A stretch of 64,000 bases of DNA, taken from NCBI GenBank assembly GCA_029251525.1, contig JAQXDE010000057.1:62001-126000 (forward strand), written 5' to 3'. Both the position numbers and the translations under genes were made by a program. Origin of the DNA: Saprospiraceae bacterium (lineage in GTDB: Bacteria > Bacteroidota > Bacteroidia > Chitinophagales > Saprospiraceae). The notes beneath the pieces are model-generated. The model was not told the DNA's origin. It did no database searches and was given only the letters and a program-made list of their open reading frames with translations. Below, in pieces: positions 51,744 to 60,820 of the stretch (positions within the stretch are counted from its first letter, which is position 1; every line of letters starts with the position of its first letter).

Positions 51744-53036
51744 ATGAATATAAAAATTTTGTGGTTTCTCATTATAGTCTTGAATACTTTTTCGAGTAAG
51801 GCATCTGAATTGATTTTCAAAAGTCGAGTGGCTACTGCTTTGAATACGGTTACCCTTTACACCGACAGTAGTTATTTTAAACATTCAGATATACGGTTTT
51901 CAGAGGGAGAATTATTTGAGGTACTAGGAGAAACAACTTTGCACCATTTAGATGATGCACAAAATCAAAAATTTAAATGGTTCAAAATCCGTTCATTTTC
52001 AGGACAAGAAGGATGGATCTTTGGAGATGGTATTGCAGTAATAATGGAAAGTTCAGATGTCAACACTAAACTTAAACCTTTTTTCAAAAAAAGAATTTCC
52101 CTTAATAATGGTTTTGAAAAATCAGTCTCTTGGATTGCTTCTATTGGTGGTTTTGATAATTTATATAATAGTGATTTATTGAGTCCAACTTATCATGAAT
52201 TTTATATAGTCATCACCAATGAACATGGAAAGTCAGTTCATATGAACTACGAAAGTCAAAGTATATTAGGTAGAGAATTTTTGAATTTGTTCCAAATGAA
52301 AGATGTGACAAATGATGGAATTGAGGATTTTTTGATGGAAACCAGAAGTTATTCAAACTTAAGTGATCTAGAGAATAGAACTCTGGAAATTTTTTCTTTA
52401 CAATCAGGTCACTTAAAAAAAATTTTAAATGAAAGAATGACTTTGAATTATGGCGATGATTTATTTTCTCCAGCTATGTTTAAATTTGTGGAAGTAAGTG
52501 CAATGAGTATTAGAATAGAATATGTAGACTATATCCCTTGTACCAAGTTTTCTTTGCCTTACCAATTTGATAAAAAAAGTGAGACGCAAGAACGTTGTTT
52601 GGAATTTGTTACTTATACCTATGCTTGGAATAACAGAAAGAAAAAGTTTGTACAATTCTACCAAAAAAATCAAAATGCATTAAAAGGCATCGTTTATAAT
52701 CCTAAAATTTTCCTAAAATCAGAGCCTTCTTTTTTATCGAAGAAGATTGAAAATCTAAAACCGAATGTTCCTTTTACCGTTATTAAACACTTTGAAAAAG
52801 TTTTCATACAAAATGGTGAAAAGAAAATCTCTCCATATTTATATGTTCAATCCGTGAATGGAAATCGAGGATACATCAGAGGGAAAGTAGTTCATTTTTT
52901 AAATACAGAACACTCCAAGATACTCTTTGATTTTTATCAAAAGCCACCTTTATCAAAAGCGAAATTGAAGACTAATAAACTTTTCTTGAAAATAATTAGA
53001 GAGGAGAATATTAGTGGCGGCTCGTCTAACCAATAG
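51744..53036 (+). CDS. secreted protein with two SH3-like domains
   Basis: I start at the ATG at 51744, where a signal peptide begins (MNIKILWFLIIVLNTFSSK); the longer frame adds a basic tail from an ATG at 51642. The 430-residue protein has an N-terminal bacterial SH3-like module with NTVTLYTDSSYFKHSD, FEVLGETTLHH and FKIRSFSGQEGWIFGDGIAV. A middle part with VTNDGIEDFLMETRSY looks like an integrin-like Asp-rich turn. A C-terminal SH3-like module has PKIFLKSEPSFLSKKIENL and VQSVNGNRGYIRGKVVHF. SH3 modules often bind cell-wall peptides. It is convergent with hemA, only 20 bp apart. The role is not known. Confidence 0.65.
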   Translation: MNIKILWFLIIVLNTFSSKASELIFKSRVATALNTVTLYTDSSYFKHSDIRFSEGELFEVLGETTLHHLDDAQNQKFKWFKIRSFSGQEGWIFGDGIAVIMESSDVNTKLKPFFKKRISLNNGFEKSVSWIASIGGFDNLYNSDLLSPTYHEFYIVITNEHGKSVHMNYESQSILGREFLNLFQMKDVTNDGIEDFLMETRSYSNLSDLENRTLEIFSLQSGHLKKILNERMTLNYGDDLFSPAMFKFVEVSAMSIRIEYVDYIPCTKFSLPYQFDKKSETQERCLEFVTYTYAWNNRKKKFVQFYQKNQNALKGIVYNPKIFLKSEPSFLSKKIENLKPNVPFTVIKHFEKVFIQNGEKKISPYLYVQSVNGNRGYIRGKVVHFLNTEHSKILFDFYQKPPLSKAKLKTNKLFLKIIREENISGGSSNQ

Positions 53037-53056
53037 GTAATATTTAAACAAAAGGG

Positions 53057-54286
53057 TTAAGAAACCGTATTTTTGGCTGCCTCCATGGGAATACTAATGC
53101 ACCTTTTTTCCATATAACTTAATATCCGTTCTAAAACGTCACGGGCATTTTCATCCAATTCATCGACATCCTTTTTAAAAACCTCATTAATGGCATGTGC
53201 CTTAACTGCTTTAATTCTTTGTGGAACATAGCTCATCGCTTTGGTGATTTGTCTTTGCTGATGTATCTTTTGAAATTTCACTAAATTCTTTTCGATTATC
53301 ATTTGGGCACTAGAAATTTCTTTTTGCCGGAAACCCATATTTTCTCTAGCCAAACCTCTCAAATCTTCTATCTCGATATAATTTACATTGAAGTTCTCAA
53401 CAACAGAGGGCTCTACATTATTTGGAATAGCCAAATCAATAATTAATTTTTCATTTTTATCATCTTTAAGAAGGGACGCATATAAATCATCATCCAACAG
53501 AGCTTTATCTGATCCAGTGCAAATTATTATTCCATCAAAACCTCTATGGTATGACTTTAAATCTTCCAATAAAAAAGCCTTTCCTTTCAGCATTTCTGCC
53601 AATGAATTTGCTCTCTCAATGCTCCGATTAAAAATAGTTATATTTTGGTATTCGTATTTTTTCAAAAATTTAGATACCAACAAATTAGTCTGTCCCGCTC
53701 CGATCAATAATAATTTTCCAGTTTTAGGAAAGCCAGAATGTATAAGTTTTTGTATTGCTAAAGAAACAACTGAGATTGGTTTTTCACCGATTCGTGTTTT
53801 GGAATAAACTTTCTTTGCAGTTTCAATAGCCAATTGCATGGCCAGACGAAGATGATCGCCCGTCATATCCCAACCTACACATTGTTCAAACGCCACTCGA
53901 ATTTGTCTCAAAATTTCTCGTTCTCCAATCACCATCGAATCAATTGACGACGACACTTCCAACAAATGTTTTAACGCGTCAGAACCCTCCAACATCGTTA
54001 CTCTCTTAGAAAAATCATCCACTAAATCTGCTTGAAAATACGGGTTGGCTTCAGATAGAAATTCAGAGACAAAAGATTCATTGACATTTTTTTCAGCAAA
54101 GAAGAAATACATAACGCGATTACAAGTCGCCAAATACATCATTTCTTCTATTTCGAATTGCTCTTTTAGAGTGTTCAATTTCAACTGCAATTCGGCCTCA
54201 TCAGTCGATGTAACGATAAATTTACTTAATGTTTGCAGGGAAACATTTTTATGCGTTATTGTAATTATCTTGAAATTGTTGAGCAT
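53057..54286 (-). CDS. hemA: glutamyl-tRNA reductase
   Basis: The 409-residue enzyme reduces glutamyl-tRNA to glutamate-1-semialdehyde, the first step of C5 haem synthesis. The catalytic Cys55 is in LATCNRVMYFF. Other blocks are SSIDSMVIGEREILRQIRVA, KTRIGEKPISVVSLAI, the Rossmann site LLLIGAGQTNLL, IFNRSIERANSLAEM and DLAIPNNVEPSV. The C-terminal dimer helix is present. A TAnnTTTG match is seen 28 bp upstream. Other hem genes are not in the window. Confidence 0.94.
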   Translation of the reverse strand: MLNNFKIITITHKNVSLQTLSKFIVTSTDEAELQLKLNTLKEQFEIEEMMYLATCNRVMYFFFAEKNVNESFVSEFLSEANPYFQADLVDDFSKRVTMLEGSDALKHLLEVSSSIDSMVIGEREILRQIRVAFEQCVGWDMTGDHLRLAMQLAIETAKKVYSKTRIGEKPISVVSLAIQKLIHSGFPKTGKLLLIGAGQTNLLVSKFLKKYEYQNITIFNRSIERANSLAEMLKGKAFLLEDLKSYHRGFDGIIICTGSDKALLDDDLYASLLKDDKNEKLIIDLAIPNNVEPSVVENFNVNYIEIEDLRGLARENMGFRQKEISSAQMIIEKNLVKFQKIHQQRQITKAMSYVPQRIKAVKAHAINEVFKKDVDELDENARDVLERILSYMEKRCISIPMEAAKNTVS

Positions 54287-54313
54287 GTAATAAATAGCTA
54301 ATTTTTTGATTCA

Positions 54314-54321
54314 CAAAAGTA
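54314..54321 (-). promoter_or_regulatory. -7 promoter element of hemA
   Basis: The minus strand reads TACTTTTG, a TAnnTTTG match 28 bp upstream of the hemA ATG. The -33 element is not clear. Confidence 0.45.
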
Positions 54322-54424
54322 TTCTAACAATATCAAAAAAATGTCATAATTCTGTAAAGTCTGTATTCAAACCTGAGATCTCCTAAATACGAGACCTTTT
54401 GAGTGTAACTACTTTTGAGTGTAA

Positions 54425-55747
54425 CTAAATGAGTCCCCTTGATTTTAATTCCAAATATTTATTTATTGAATTTACAGAGAGATCTTCTGGTTTGGTGAGG
54501 ATGGCTTGGATGCCGTATTGTCTTAATTTCTGTACCATTTGTGATTTTTCATTAAGAATTTTTTGAGCAATCGTTTGATGATATATATCCTGAGTTGTAT
54601 TAACTTTTAACTTAGCGAAGTCAATAATTTCAGTATTCTCAAAAAAGACTACGACAAGCAAATGAAGTATATTTATTTTTCTTAAAATCGGCAAAACCCT
54701 TTCCAAAGCATACATACTTTCGAAATTTGTGTACAGCATCAAAAGGCTTCGACCTTTGATTAATTTTCGAGCAGAATGATATAATAGTTCATAATTTGCT
54801 TCTAGATTTCTCTCTTTTTCTTTGTAAAGAGCAAGTAAAATTTTATTCAACTGAGTTGGTTTTCGATCAGCCTTAATGGTCGTTCCAATAATATCAGAAA
54901 AGGTTAATAAGCCTGCTCGATCATGTTTTGCCAACGCTACATTAGAAATAACTAAACTAGTATTTATTGCATAGTCCATCAAACTCAATCCATCGAAAGG
55001 CATTCGCATTGCTCTACTTTTATCAATCACCGAATACACCTGTTGTGCTCGTTCATCCTGATATTGATTTACCATCAACGTCGCTCGGCGACTACTAGCC
55101 TTCCAATTAATACTCCGAAAATCATCCCCTCGAACGTAGTTTTTAATTTGTTCAAATTCATAACTATGTCCTACTCTTCGAATTTGTTTAATTCCTGAAG
55201 AATAAGAAACTCTATCAAATGCCTTCAACTCAAAATTTTTCATTTGAACAATAGAAGGGTAAACAGGTAAACTCATTTTGTAAATATGTTGATGTCGGCG
55301 TTGAACCAATCCTAAAAATGATTCCATGAATACATTTACATTTCCAAATTCATATTCTCCTCTAGTTTTAGGAATAAGTGGGTAAGTTATCGTTTGAGTT
55401 TCTTCTGGTTCCAATTCCAAGGTCTTTTCAAAATTTCGAATTTGAAATTGAACAGGAACTTCATCGATGATTTTTAGCTTTAATTTTTGATTAGATAAGT
55501 TTTCTAACAATACATCTACATTATTTAGATCCCCTAAAGAAAATACTTTTGGTAATTCTCTCCTGACTTTAACTTTATCTTCACCGCCATACAACAACAT
55601 TATATCTACTAACACCAAAACTAATCCTAAAACAAACAATGTTTGCACTACAGGAAACAAAGATCTAAATGAAAAGCTCAACACAAACATCCCGATGATG
55701 ATGGCAAAAAGAAGGAAAAATCTATTGGGTAGGAAAATATTTTTCAA
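54425..55747 (-). CDS. DUF58 membrane protein, partner of MoxR
   Basis: The 440-residue protein has an N-terminal pair of hydrophobic segments (about 10-55) and a DUF58 core with RRVGHSYEFEQIKNYVRGDD and FRSINWKASSRRATLMVNQY. A vWA-like region with QVYSVIDKSRAMRMPF and RAGLLTFSDIIG follows. The only start in frame is TTG at 55747; a stop precedes it. It lies 46 bp after the moxR stop. MoxR-DUF58 pairs act together in assembly or maturation of envelope or metal-enzyme complexes; the target here is unknown. Confidence 0.9.
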   Translation of the reverse strand: MKNIFLPNRFFLLFAIIIGMFVLSFSFRSLFPVVQTLFVLGLVLVLVDIMLLYGGEDKVKVRRELPKVFSLGDLNNVDVLLENLSNQKLKLKIIDEVPVQFQIRNFEKTLELEPEETQTITYPLIPKTRGEYEFGNVNVFMESFLGLVQRRHQHIYKMSLPVYPSIVQMKNFELKAFDRVSYSSGIKQIRRVGHSYEFEQIKNYVRGDDFRSINWKASSRRATLMVNQYQDERAQQVYSVIDKSRAMRMPFDGLSLMDYAINTSLVISNVALAKHDRAGLLTFSDIIGTTIKADRKPTQLNKILLALYKEKERNLEANYELLYHSARKLIKGRSLLMLYTNFESMYALERVLPILRKINILHLLVVVFFENTEIIDFAKLKVNTTQDIYHQTIAQKILNEKSQMVQKLRQYGIQAILTKPEDLSVNSINKYLELKSRGLI

Positions 55748-55793
55748 AATCTAATCTTTTAATATCAATATTATTTGAAGTTAGATACTCTTA

Positions 55794-56837
55794 TTATCTT
55801 GGTACTTCAATTTTCTTAATAATATCCTGCACCACATCCTTTGCAGCATATCCTTCCATCTCTCTTTCAGGAGTCAAAATGATTCTATGATTCAAAACAG
55901 GATCCGCAACATATTGAATATCATCAGGCGTTACGAAATCTCGTCCAGCCATAGCAGCCACAGCTTTTGATGCTTTCATAATTGCTAATGATGCTCGTGG
56001 AGAAGCTCCTAAAAATAGATCTCCATTATTTCGAGTATTGTGAATTATCGCAGCAATATAATCAAGTAAATCATCTTTGATATGTACTTTCTCGATGATC
56101 TCTTGGCACTCTTTTACATCCTGCGCAGAACAAACTGGTTGTACTTTTTCTTTTTGACGCATTTTAAAATCACTTTTAAAACGATGCAAAATTTCTTTCT
56201 CCTCTTGCAAGTTCGGATAGTGCAAATTGATTTTAAATAGAAACCGATCCAATTGCGCCTCAGGTAATTTATAAGTTCCTTCTTGCTCAATTGGATTTTG
56301 CGTAGCGATTACGAAAAACGGTTGATCCATTTTATAAGTTTCGCCATCCATCGTCACTTGATATTCTTCCATTACTTCAAAAAGTGCAGATTGCGTTTTC
56401 GCAGGAGCCCGATTAATCTCATCAATCAAAACTACATTAGAAAAAACAGGCCCTTTATTAAAAGTGAACTCTGATGTTTTCAAATTATACATCGTCGTCC
56501 CCACCACATCCGTTGGCATTAAGTCGGGCGTAAATTGAATCCGTGAATAATCAACATGGAATGCTTGCGCCATTAATTTTGAAGTCAAAGTTTTTGCAAT
56601 TCCTGGAACCCCTTCCACTAAAACATGACCGCCTGTAAAAATTGCTGCCAGCAAAAGGTCAACCATTTCAGTTTGCCCAATAATTACTTTTGCCACTTCC
56701 GCTTTCACTTTATCGACAACATCAGTTACTTTTCTCAAACTCAAAGTAGGTCGATCCAGTGATCGAATAGGTGGAGTATTTAATTCAGGTTGAGAATATT
56801 CAGGTCTATTTTCCTGATCATTAGTTTCATCATGCAT
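55794..56837 (-). CDS. MoxR-family AAA+ ATPase
   Basis: The 347-residue ATPase has Walker A EGVPGIAKT (75-83), Walker B NVVLIDEINRAPAKTQSALF (LIDE at 137-140), sensor ATQNPIEQEGTYKLPEAQLD, and an arginine-finger region FLGASPRASLAIMKAS. A charged N-terminal stretch of about 35 residues precedes the core. MoxR proteins are chaperone-like ATPases that work with a vWA/DUF58 partner, encoded next. It heads a two-gene operon. Confidence 0.93.
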   Translation of the reverse strand: MHDETNDQENRPEYSQPELNTPPIRSLDRPTLSLRKVTDVVDKVKAEVAKVIIGQTEMVDLLLAAIFTGGHVLVEGVPGIAKTLTSKLMAQAFHVDYSRIQFTPDLMPTDVVGTTMYNLKTSEFTFNKGPVFSNVVLIDEINRAPAKTQSALFEVMEEYQVTMDGETYKMDQPFFVIATQNPIEQEGTYKLPEAQLDRFLFKINLHYPNLQEEKEILHRFKSDFKMRQKEKVQPVCSAQDVKECQEIIEKVHIKDDLLDYIAAIIHNTRNNGDLFLGASPRASLAIMKASKAVAAMAGRDFVTPDDIQYVADPVLNHRIILTPEREMEGYAAKDVVQDIIKKIEVPR

Positions 56838-57023
56838 AAATGAGGAGTGTTTTAATTATGATTAGTATAAAACGAGCATGCAACATATCAATTGCTAACG
56901 CATTTTATTTTTAGCTAAATTTTGTGCTTCAGTTAACTAAAAAAAATATCTAAAAAGGAAGCTGTTCCGTGGTCAAAAATAATAATTTATTTTTTGTGGT
57001 GATAAAAAAAATCTAAGAAATAA

Positions 57024-58044
57024 TCATTTCAGAAGATTTATAATATCAACTTTCAACGAATTTGCTGCAACTTCATGACCCCATTCACTCCAATGTGTTT
57101 TATCTTCTGTCAAAAGCTTTGAATGATTTCCGCTTGAATCTAATCCTTTTCTAAGATTATGAGAGAATACAATATTATTATTTTCACAAATCTCAACCAA
57201 GTGTGAATTCTGAGGTTCATAAGCAGTAGCATTAAATCCTAAAATTGGAATTTCTTCAGGGACTCTTTTCTTAACTAATTTCAAAACCGCATCTGTTACA
57301 TTTATTGCTTCATTGTACTCTGGAAACTATTTGCCTTCATTAAAAATGCGAAGTTTCCCATCATAAGTTTCGGGCTCAGTTTCAAAGATTGTGCTGAGTG
57401 CGTAGGCTAAATTTGACTTCCTTCTTAACTGATCCATTCGAGTTAATGAAATTTGATATTTAGTTTTCCCATTTACTAAATAAGGTCTAATCAGATTAGT
57501 TTTATAAAGACACTTCATTGCTAATGGCCGATAGTTGTCGATAAAATCATCATAAAAAATTGCCAAACTACCAAGTCAGGTTGGATAGAATCAACGTATT
57601 GATCCATCGCAAGATACTCTTGATAGGTTTCATACCTATCTTCTCCCAAAACAAATATTTCTACATTCAATGGACCTCTCAAATGATGATAAAAAATTTT
57701 ATCATTTGAAACTTCTGCCGATTAAGTAAAGGAATCACCGATAAAAGGATTTTCCTTTTGTCGGTTTTTATATTTCCATATTCTCTAAACCAAATCTTGT
57801 CGTTTTATAATTAATTGGATAAGGTTCACCATCTAAGGTTTTCATAGAATCTTAGAACTGGTAATTCGTTTTCATTTTCCATCCTAGTATTTTATCAAAT
57901 TCAGCTGAACTATAATGAATAGTTATTTTTTGCTCAGGAATAGACAAATACCAACTAAACATTATTTCGCCTAAAACAATAAAAATGATTATTTGGATGA
58001 CAAAAACGTTTAAATAATAGAGTGGTGTGTGTGTCGTTTTTCAT
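57024..58044 (-). pseudogene. decayed SGNH/GDSL-like hydrolase
   Basis: Joining frames recovers about 340 codons of a once single protein. It starts at an ATG at 58044 with a membrane-like VIQIIIFIVLGEIM, then YLSIPEQKITIHYSSAEFDK, YGNIKTDKRK, and the SGNH catalytic Ser block GDSFT at about 57725-57739, directly followed by a TAA. Further on come DLVVWQFF and YDDFIDNYRPLAMK. The C-terminal His block is EDKTHWSEWGHEVA. Stops interrupt it after NYQF, after GDSFT and after FNEGK. At least three frameshifts are needed (before REYGN, before IGDS and in WQFF). It begins 9 bp after the amidohydrolase stop, so it was probably the second gene of that operon. SGNH hydrolases are esterases, often acting on cell-surface sugars. 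Confidence 0.8.
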
Positions 58045-58052
58045 ATTGTAAA

Positions 58053-59225
58053 TTACAAACGCTTTACCTCCGTTTTCGAACTCAACAAAAAGTCATCGCC
58101 CAGATTTAACAAATTCAACCCAGGCGTTTTACCTACTTCCAAACTCCCTAAATCTTTTTCAAACCCCAAAGCCTCCGCCCCATTCAAAGTTGCCCAACGA
58201 ATAATAGTTTCGAAAGGAATATAAGATTGATATTTCGCAATAGTTTTCATTTCGTCGAGAATGGAGAGTTGCCAATTGGAAGTTAAACTATCTGTTCCAA
58301 TCGTCATTTTTGCATCGGCATCCATAAATAATTGATAGTTCGGCAAACGATTTTCGATATATAAATTGGCATTAGCACAAGTCGCCCAATACACTTTATC
58401 ACTCCAATTGTGTGCTGCAGAAATATCCTCAGTTGTACACATTGTATTATGCACAAAAAGAGTTCGTGAATTAGGATTCATATTCTCTAGAGCGTAATGA
58501 ATAGATGGCTTTCCGATCGGTTGCCAATCTATAATTGGAATTCCAAATCCTCCAAAAAAATCGATAAACCCACCTGTCTTTTTTTCAAAAAACTCATTCT
58601 CATCTGGTGTCTCTTGATTGTGGATACTGACCGTACAATCATCAATATTCAACTCATTTATTTTTTGAAAAAGGCTTTTGGAAACTGAATATGGTGCGTG
58701 AGGAACAGCACTTTTTTTATTTCCTCCTTTCTCACTTTGTTCATCAAAGACTGCTTTGTATTTTTCAAATTCAGGTGCAGCCCAAGCTTCTTGCAAGAAA
58801 TCAAACATTTCTACAAATGTGTAATATCGAATAGGACTTTTTGCTTTTGTTTCAGCAGTATCAGTTTTGTTGGAGATATCTCCGACGGCAACAATTCCGC
58901 CTTTGTACATTTCTTTATCCGCTTTTTCGATAGCAGCGTCAATCTCTTCTTGCGGAATGTCTCGAAATTTTACCACATTTGAAATAAATGGAATCAAGGT
59001 TGTTCCAGTTGCCACTTTATTTTTCATATGTGATAATTCAAGGTGGCAATGTGTATTGATAAAACCAGGAACGATAACACCTTGGTGAATTTCTAAAGTT
59101 GAAGGATCGTGATTCTCTCGTTCGTCGATGGAAAGGATTTTGCCATCCTCATCGAGAGTGATTACCCCTTCTTTGATTGGAGTTGATGTGATTGGAAATA
59201 TATAATCAGCAGTTATCCTACGCAT
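58053..59225 (-). CDS. amidohydrolase-superfamily metal-dependent deaminase/hydrolase
   Basis: The 390-residue protein has the metal-site motif [16 protein letters not shown] (His59, His61), then [47 protein letters not shown] and the Asp block [21 protein letters not shown] small beta domain frames both ends ([17 protein letters not shown] and [14 protein letters not shown]). The HLELS after HxH is typical of the deaminase branch that includes aminodeoxyfutalosine deaminase of the futalosine menaquinone route. That function is a possibility only, as no other mqn gene is seen. It likely once shared an operon with the SGNH pseudogene. Confidence 0.85.
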   Translation of the reverse strand: MRRITADYIFPITSTPIKEGVITLDEDGKILSIDERENHDPSTLEIHQGVIVPGFINTHCHLELSHMKNKVATGTTLIPFISNVVKFRDIPQEEIDAAIEKADKEMYKGGIVAVGDISNKTDTAETKAKSPIRYYTFVEMFDFLQEAWAAPEFEKYKAVFDEQSEKGGNKKSAVPHAPYSVSKSLFQKINELNIDDCTVSIHNQETPDENEFFEKKTGGFIDFFGGFGIPIIDWQPIGKPSIHYALENMNPNSRTLFVHNTMCTTEDISAAHNWSDKVYWATCANANLYIENRLPNYQLFMDADAKMTIGTDSLTSNWQLSILDEMKTIAKYQSYIPFETIIRWATLNGAEALGFEKDLGSLEVGKTPGLNLLNLGDDFLLSSKTEVKRL

Positions 59226-59251
59226 ACTTTATTTATTTGGAAGGTGAACAA

Positions 59252-60064
59252 TTAAATAATAAATTTAATTTGCTTTGTGTCAAAACTTTGAATTCCATTT
59301 TTGCTCTCGATAATTAGTTTTCCAAATTCCTCAATCCCAATAATCCTTCCTCGAAAAACTTGCCCATCTGGAATTTGATACAACGCATCTTCCATGTATC
59401 GATACAAATTATCTAAATATTCAACTTTGATTTTTTCAAAAGAATTTGCCATCAACTGCAAATATCGTTTTTCGATAAACCAGCATAACATTTCCAATAA
59501 TTCATCAAGGTCAAAATCAATACCCATTTCTAATTTAAGCGAAGTCGGATTAGGAGCATCACTTTTAAAAATTGTTTGATTGATATTAATGCCTACTCCA
59601 ATTATACATGACTGAATATTCCTCGAGACCAACGTATTTTGAATTAAAATACCAGCAACTTTTTTATCAGAAATATAAATATCGTTCGACCATTTTATCT
59701 TCGCACTTGAACTGATATAATTTTTCACAAAATCCAATACACCCAACGAGATCGCCTGGTTTAAAATAAATTGATCCCGTGCTACCATAAATTTTGGATG
59801 TAAAATTAAGGACATTGAGATGTTTTTGTCAGGCTCACTTTCCCATTTACTGCCAGCTTGTCCCATACCTTGAGCCTGTTTATAGGTCGAAATGACAGTT
59901 CCCTCTGATGGTTTGCTTTTTGATGAAAATTTTATAGCATAATCATTGGTAGATGCCAATTCAGGAAAGTGGTAGAATTCTTTACCCACAAAAAGAGTTT
60001 TCTTGATAGTATCCAACCGAGTTAATTTTGTTAAATTTGCTGAATTATTAGAACTAGTTTGCAA
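59252..60064 (-). CDS. birA: biotin--[acetyl-CoA-carboxylase] ligase
   Basis: The 270-residue enzyme attaches biotin to the biotin carboxyl carrier protein. FYHFPELASTNDYA, GTVISTYKQAQGMGQAGSKW (the biotin loop, here GMGQAGSKW instead of GRGRxGRxW), NISMSLILHP, IKWSNDIYISDKKVAGILIQ and IIGVGININQ are BirA blocks, and there is a small C-terminal SH3-like domain. There is no N-terminal DNA-binding domain, so it is a group I ligase without repressor role. The frame opens with TTG at 60064; another TTG at 60016 is closer to the conserved part. A near -7 box overlaps the first, so the start is uncertain. Confidence 0.9.
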   Translation of the reverse strand: MQTSSNNSANLTKLTRLDTIKKTLFVGKEFYHFPELASTNDYAIKFSSKSKPSEGTVISTYKQAQGMGQAGSKWESEPDKNISMSLILHPKFMVARDQFILNQAISLGVLDFVKNYISSSAKIKWSNDIYISDKKVAGILIQNTLVSRNIQSCIIGVGININQTIFKSDAPNPTSLKLEMGIDFDLDELLEMLCWFIEKRYLQLMANSFEKIKVEYLDNLYRYMEDALYQIPDGQVFRGRIIGIEEFGKLIIESKNGIQSFDTKQIKFII

Positions 60065-60189
60065 GTATAATTTTTATACCACTTGTAAAAGAATTTTTAT
60101 GCTAAAACTTTTGAAAATGTATTTACGTTATTGAATTAAAAATAACCATATTTTACTTCTTTAATCAAAATTTAAATCAAACACATAAT

Positions 60190-60573
60190 TTGAATTCACC
60201 ACAAACTCAGCAACAAGAAATTACCGGCGAAGCATTGAACGCCCTAATAATTGATAGTATTCAAGATATTAAAGGTTACAATATAGTCCAACTTGATTTG
60301 AGACACTTGACAGAAGCGCCAACTGATTTTTTTATTATATGTACAGGTGATTCAAATACTCAAGTAAAAGCAATTGCTGATAATGTTTATTTGAGAATAA
60401 AAAAAGAAGGGTATTCACTTCCCTCTCACTTCGAGGGTCAAGAAAATTCACTTTGGGTTTTGTTAGATTACTTCACAACTGTCGTTCATGTTTTTTACAA
60501 GGAGACAAGGGAATTTTATCAGTTGGAAGATTTATGGGGAGATGCAATTTTCACAGAATATGACAACCTTTAA
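60190..60573 (+). CDS. rsfS: ribosome silencing factor RsfS
   Basis: The 127-residue protein binds L14 on the 50S subunit and blocks subunit joining when cells starve. It has LRHLTEAPTDFFIICTGDSN, QVKAIADNVYLRIKKEG, LPSHFEGQENSLWVLLDYFT and VVHVFYKETREFYQLEDLWG, the family signature. Its start is TTG at 60190; no in-frame ATG precedes it and the N-terminus fits. It is divergent from birA and is followed 250 bp later by ftsH. Confidence 0.94.
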   Translation: MNSPQTQQQEITGEALNALIIDSIQDIKGYNIVQLDLRHLTEAPTDFFIICTGDSNTQVKAIADNVYLRIKKEGYSLPSHFEGQENSLWVLLDYFTTVVHVFYKETREFYQLEDLWGDAIFTEYDNL

Positions 60574-60820
60574 TTAGGCTTTTTTATTGGTATTTACAAG
60601 CCATAAATTAGGCTTTTAACTCATGTTAGATTGATAAATATTATTAGATCAATCTAGGAATCAATAGAAAAGCCTTATTCATAGATTTATATTGAAAGAT
60701 TATCGAAAATCGCCAACGATTTGCTCGTTATAGCGTTAAAGAACTGATGGTTTATTTTTTTAAAGCTATTTTTCAATAATTATTAAACCATCATTTACCA
60801 AATACTAGAAATAAATTTTA

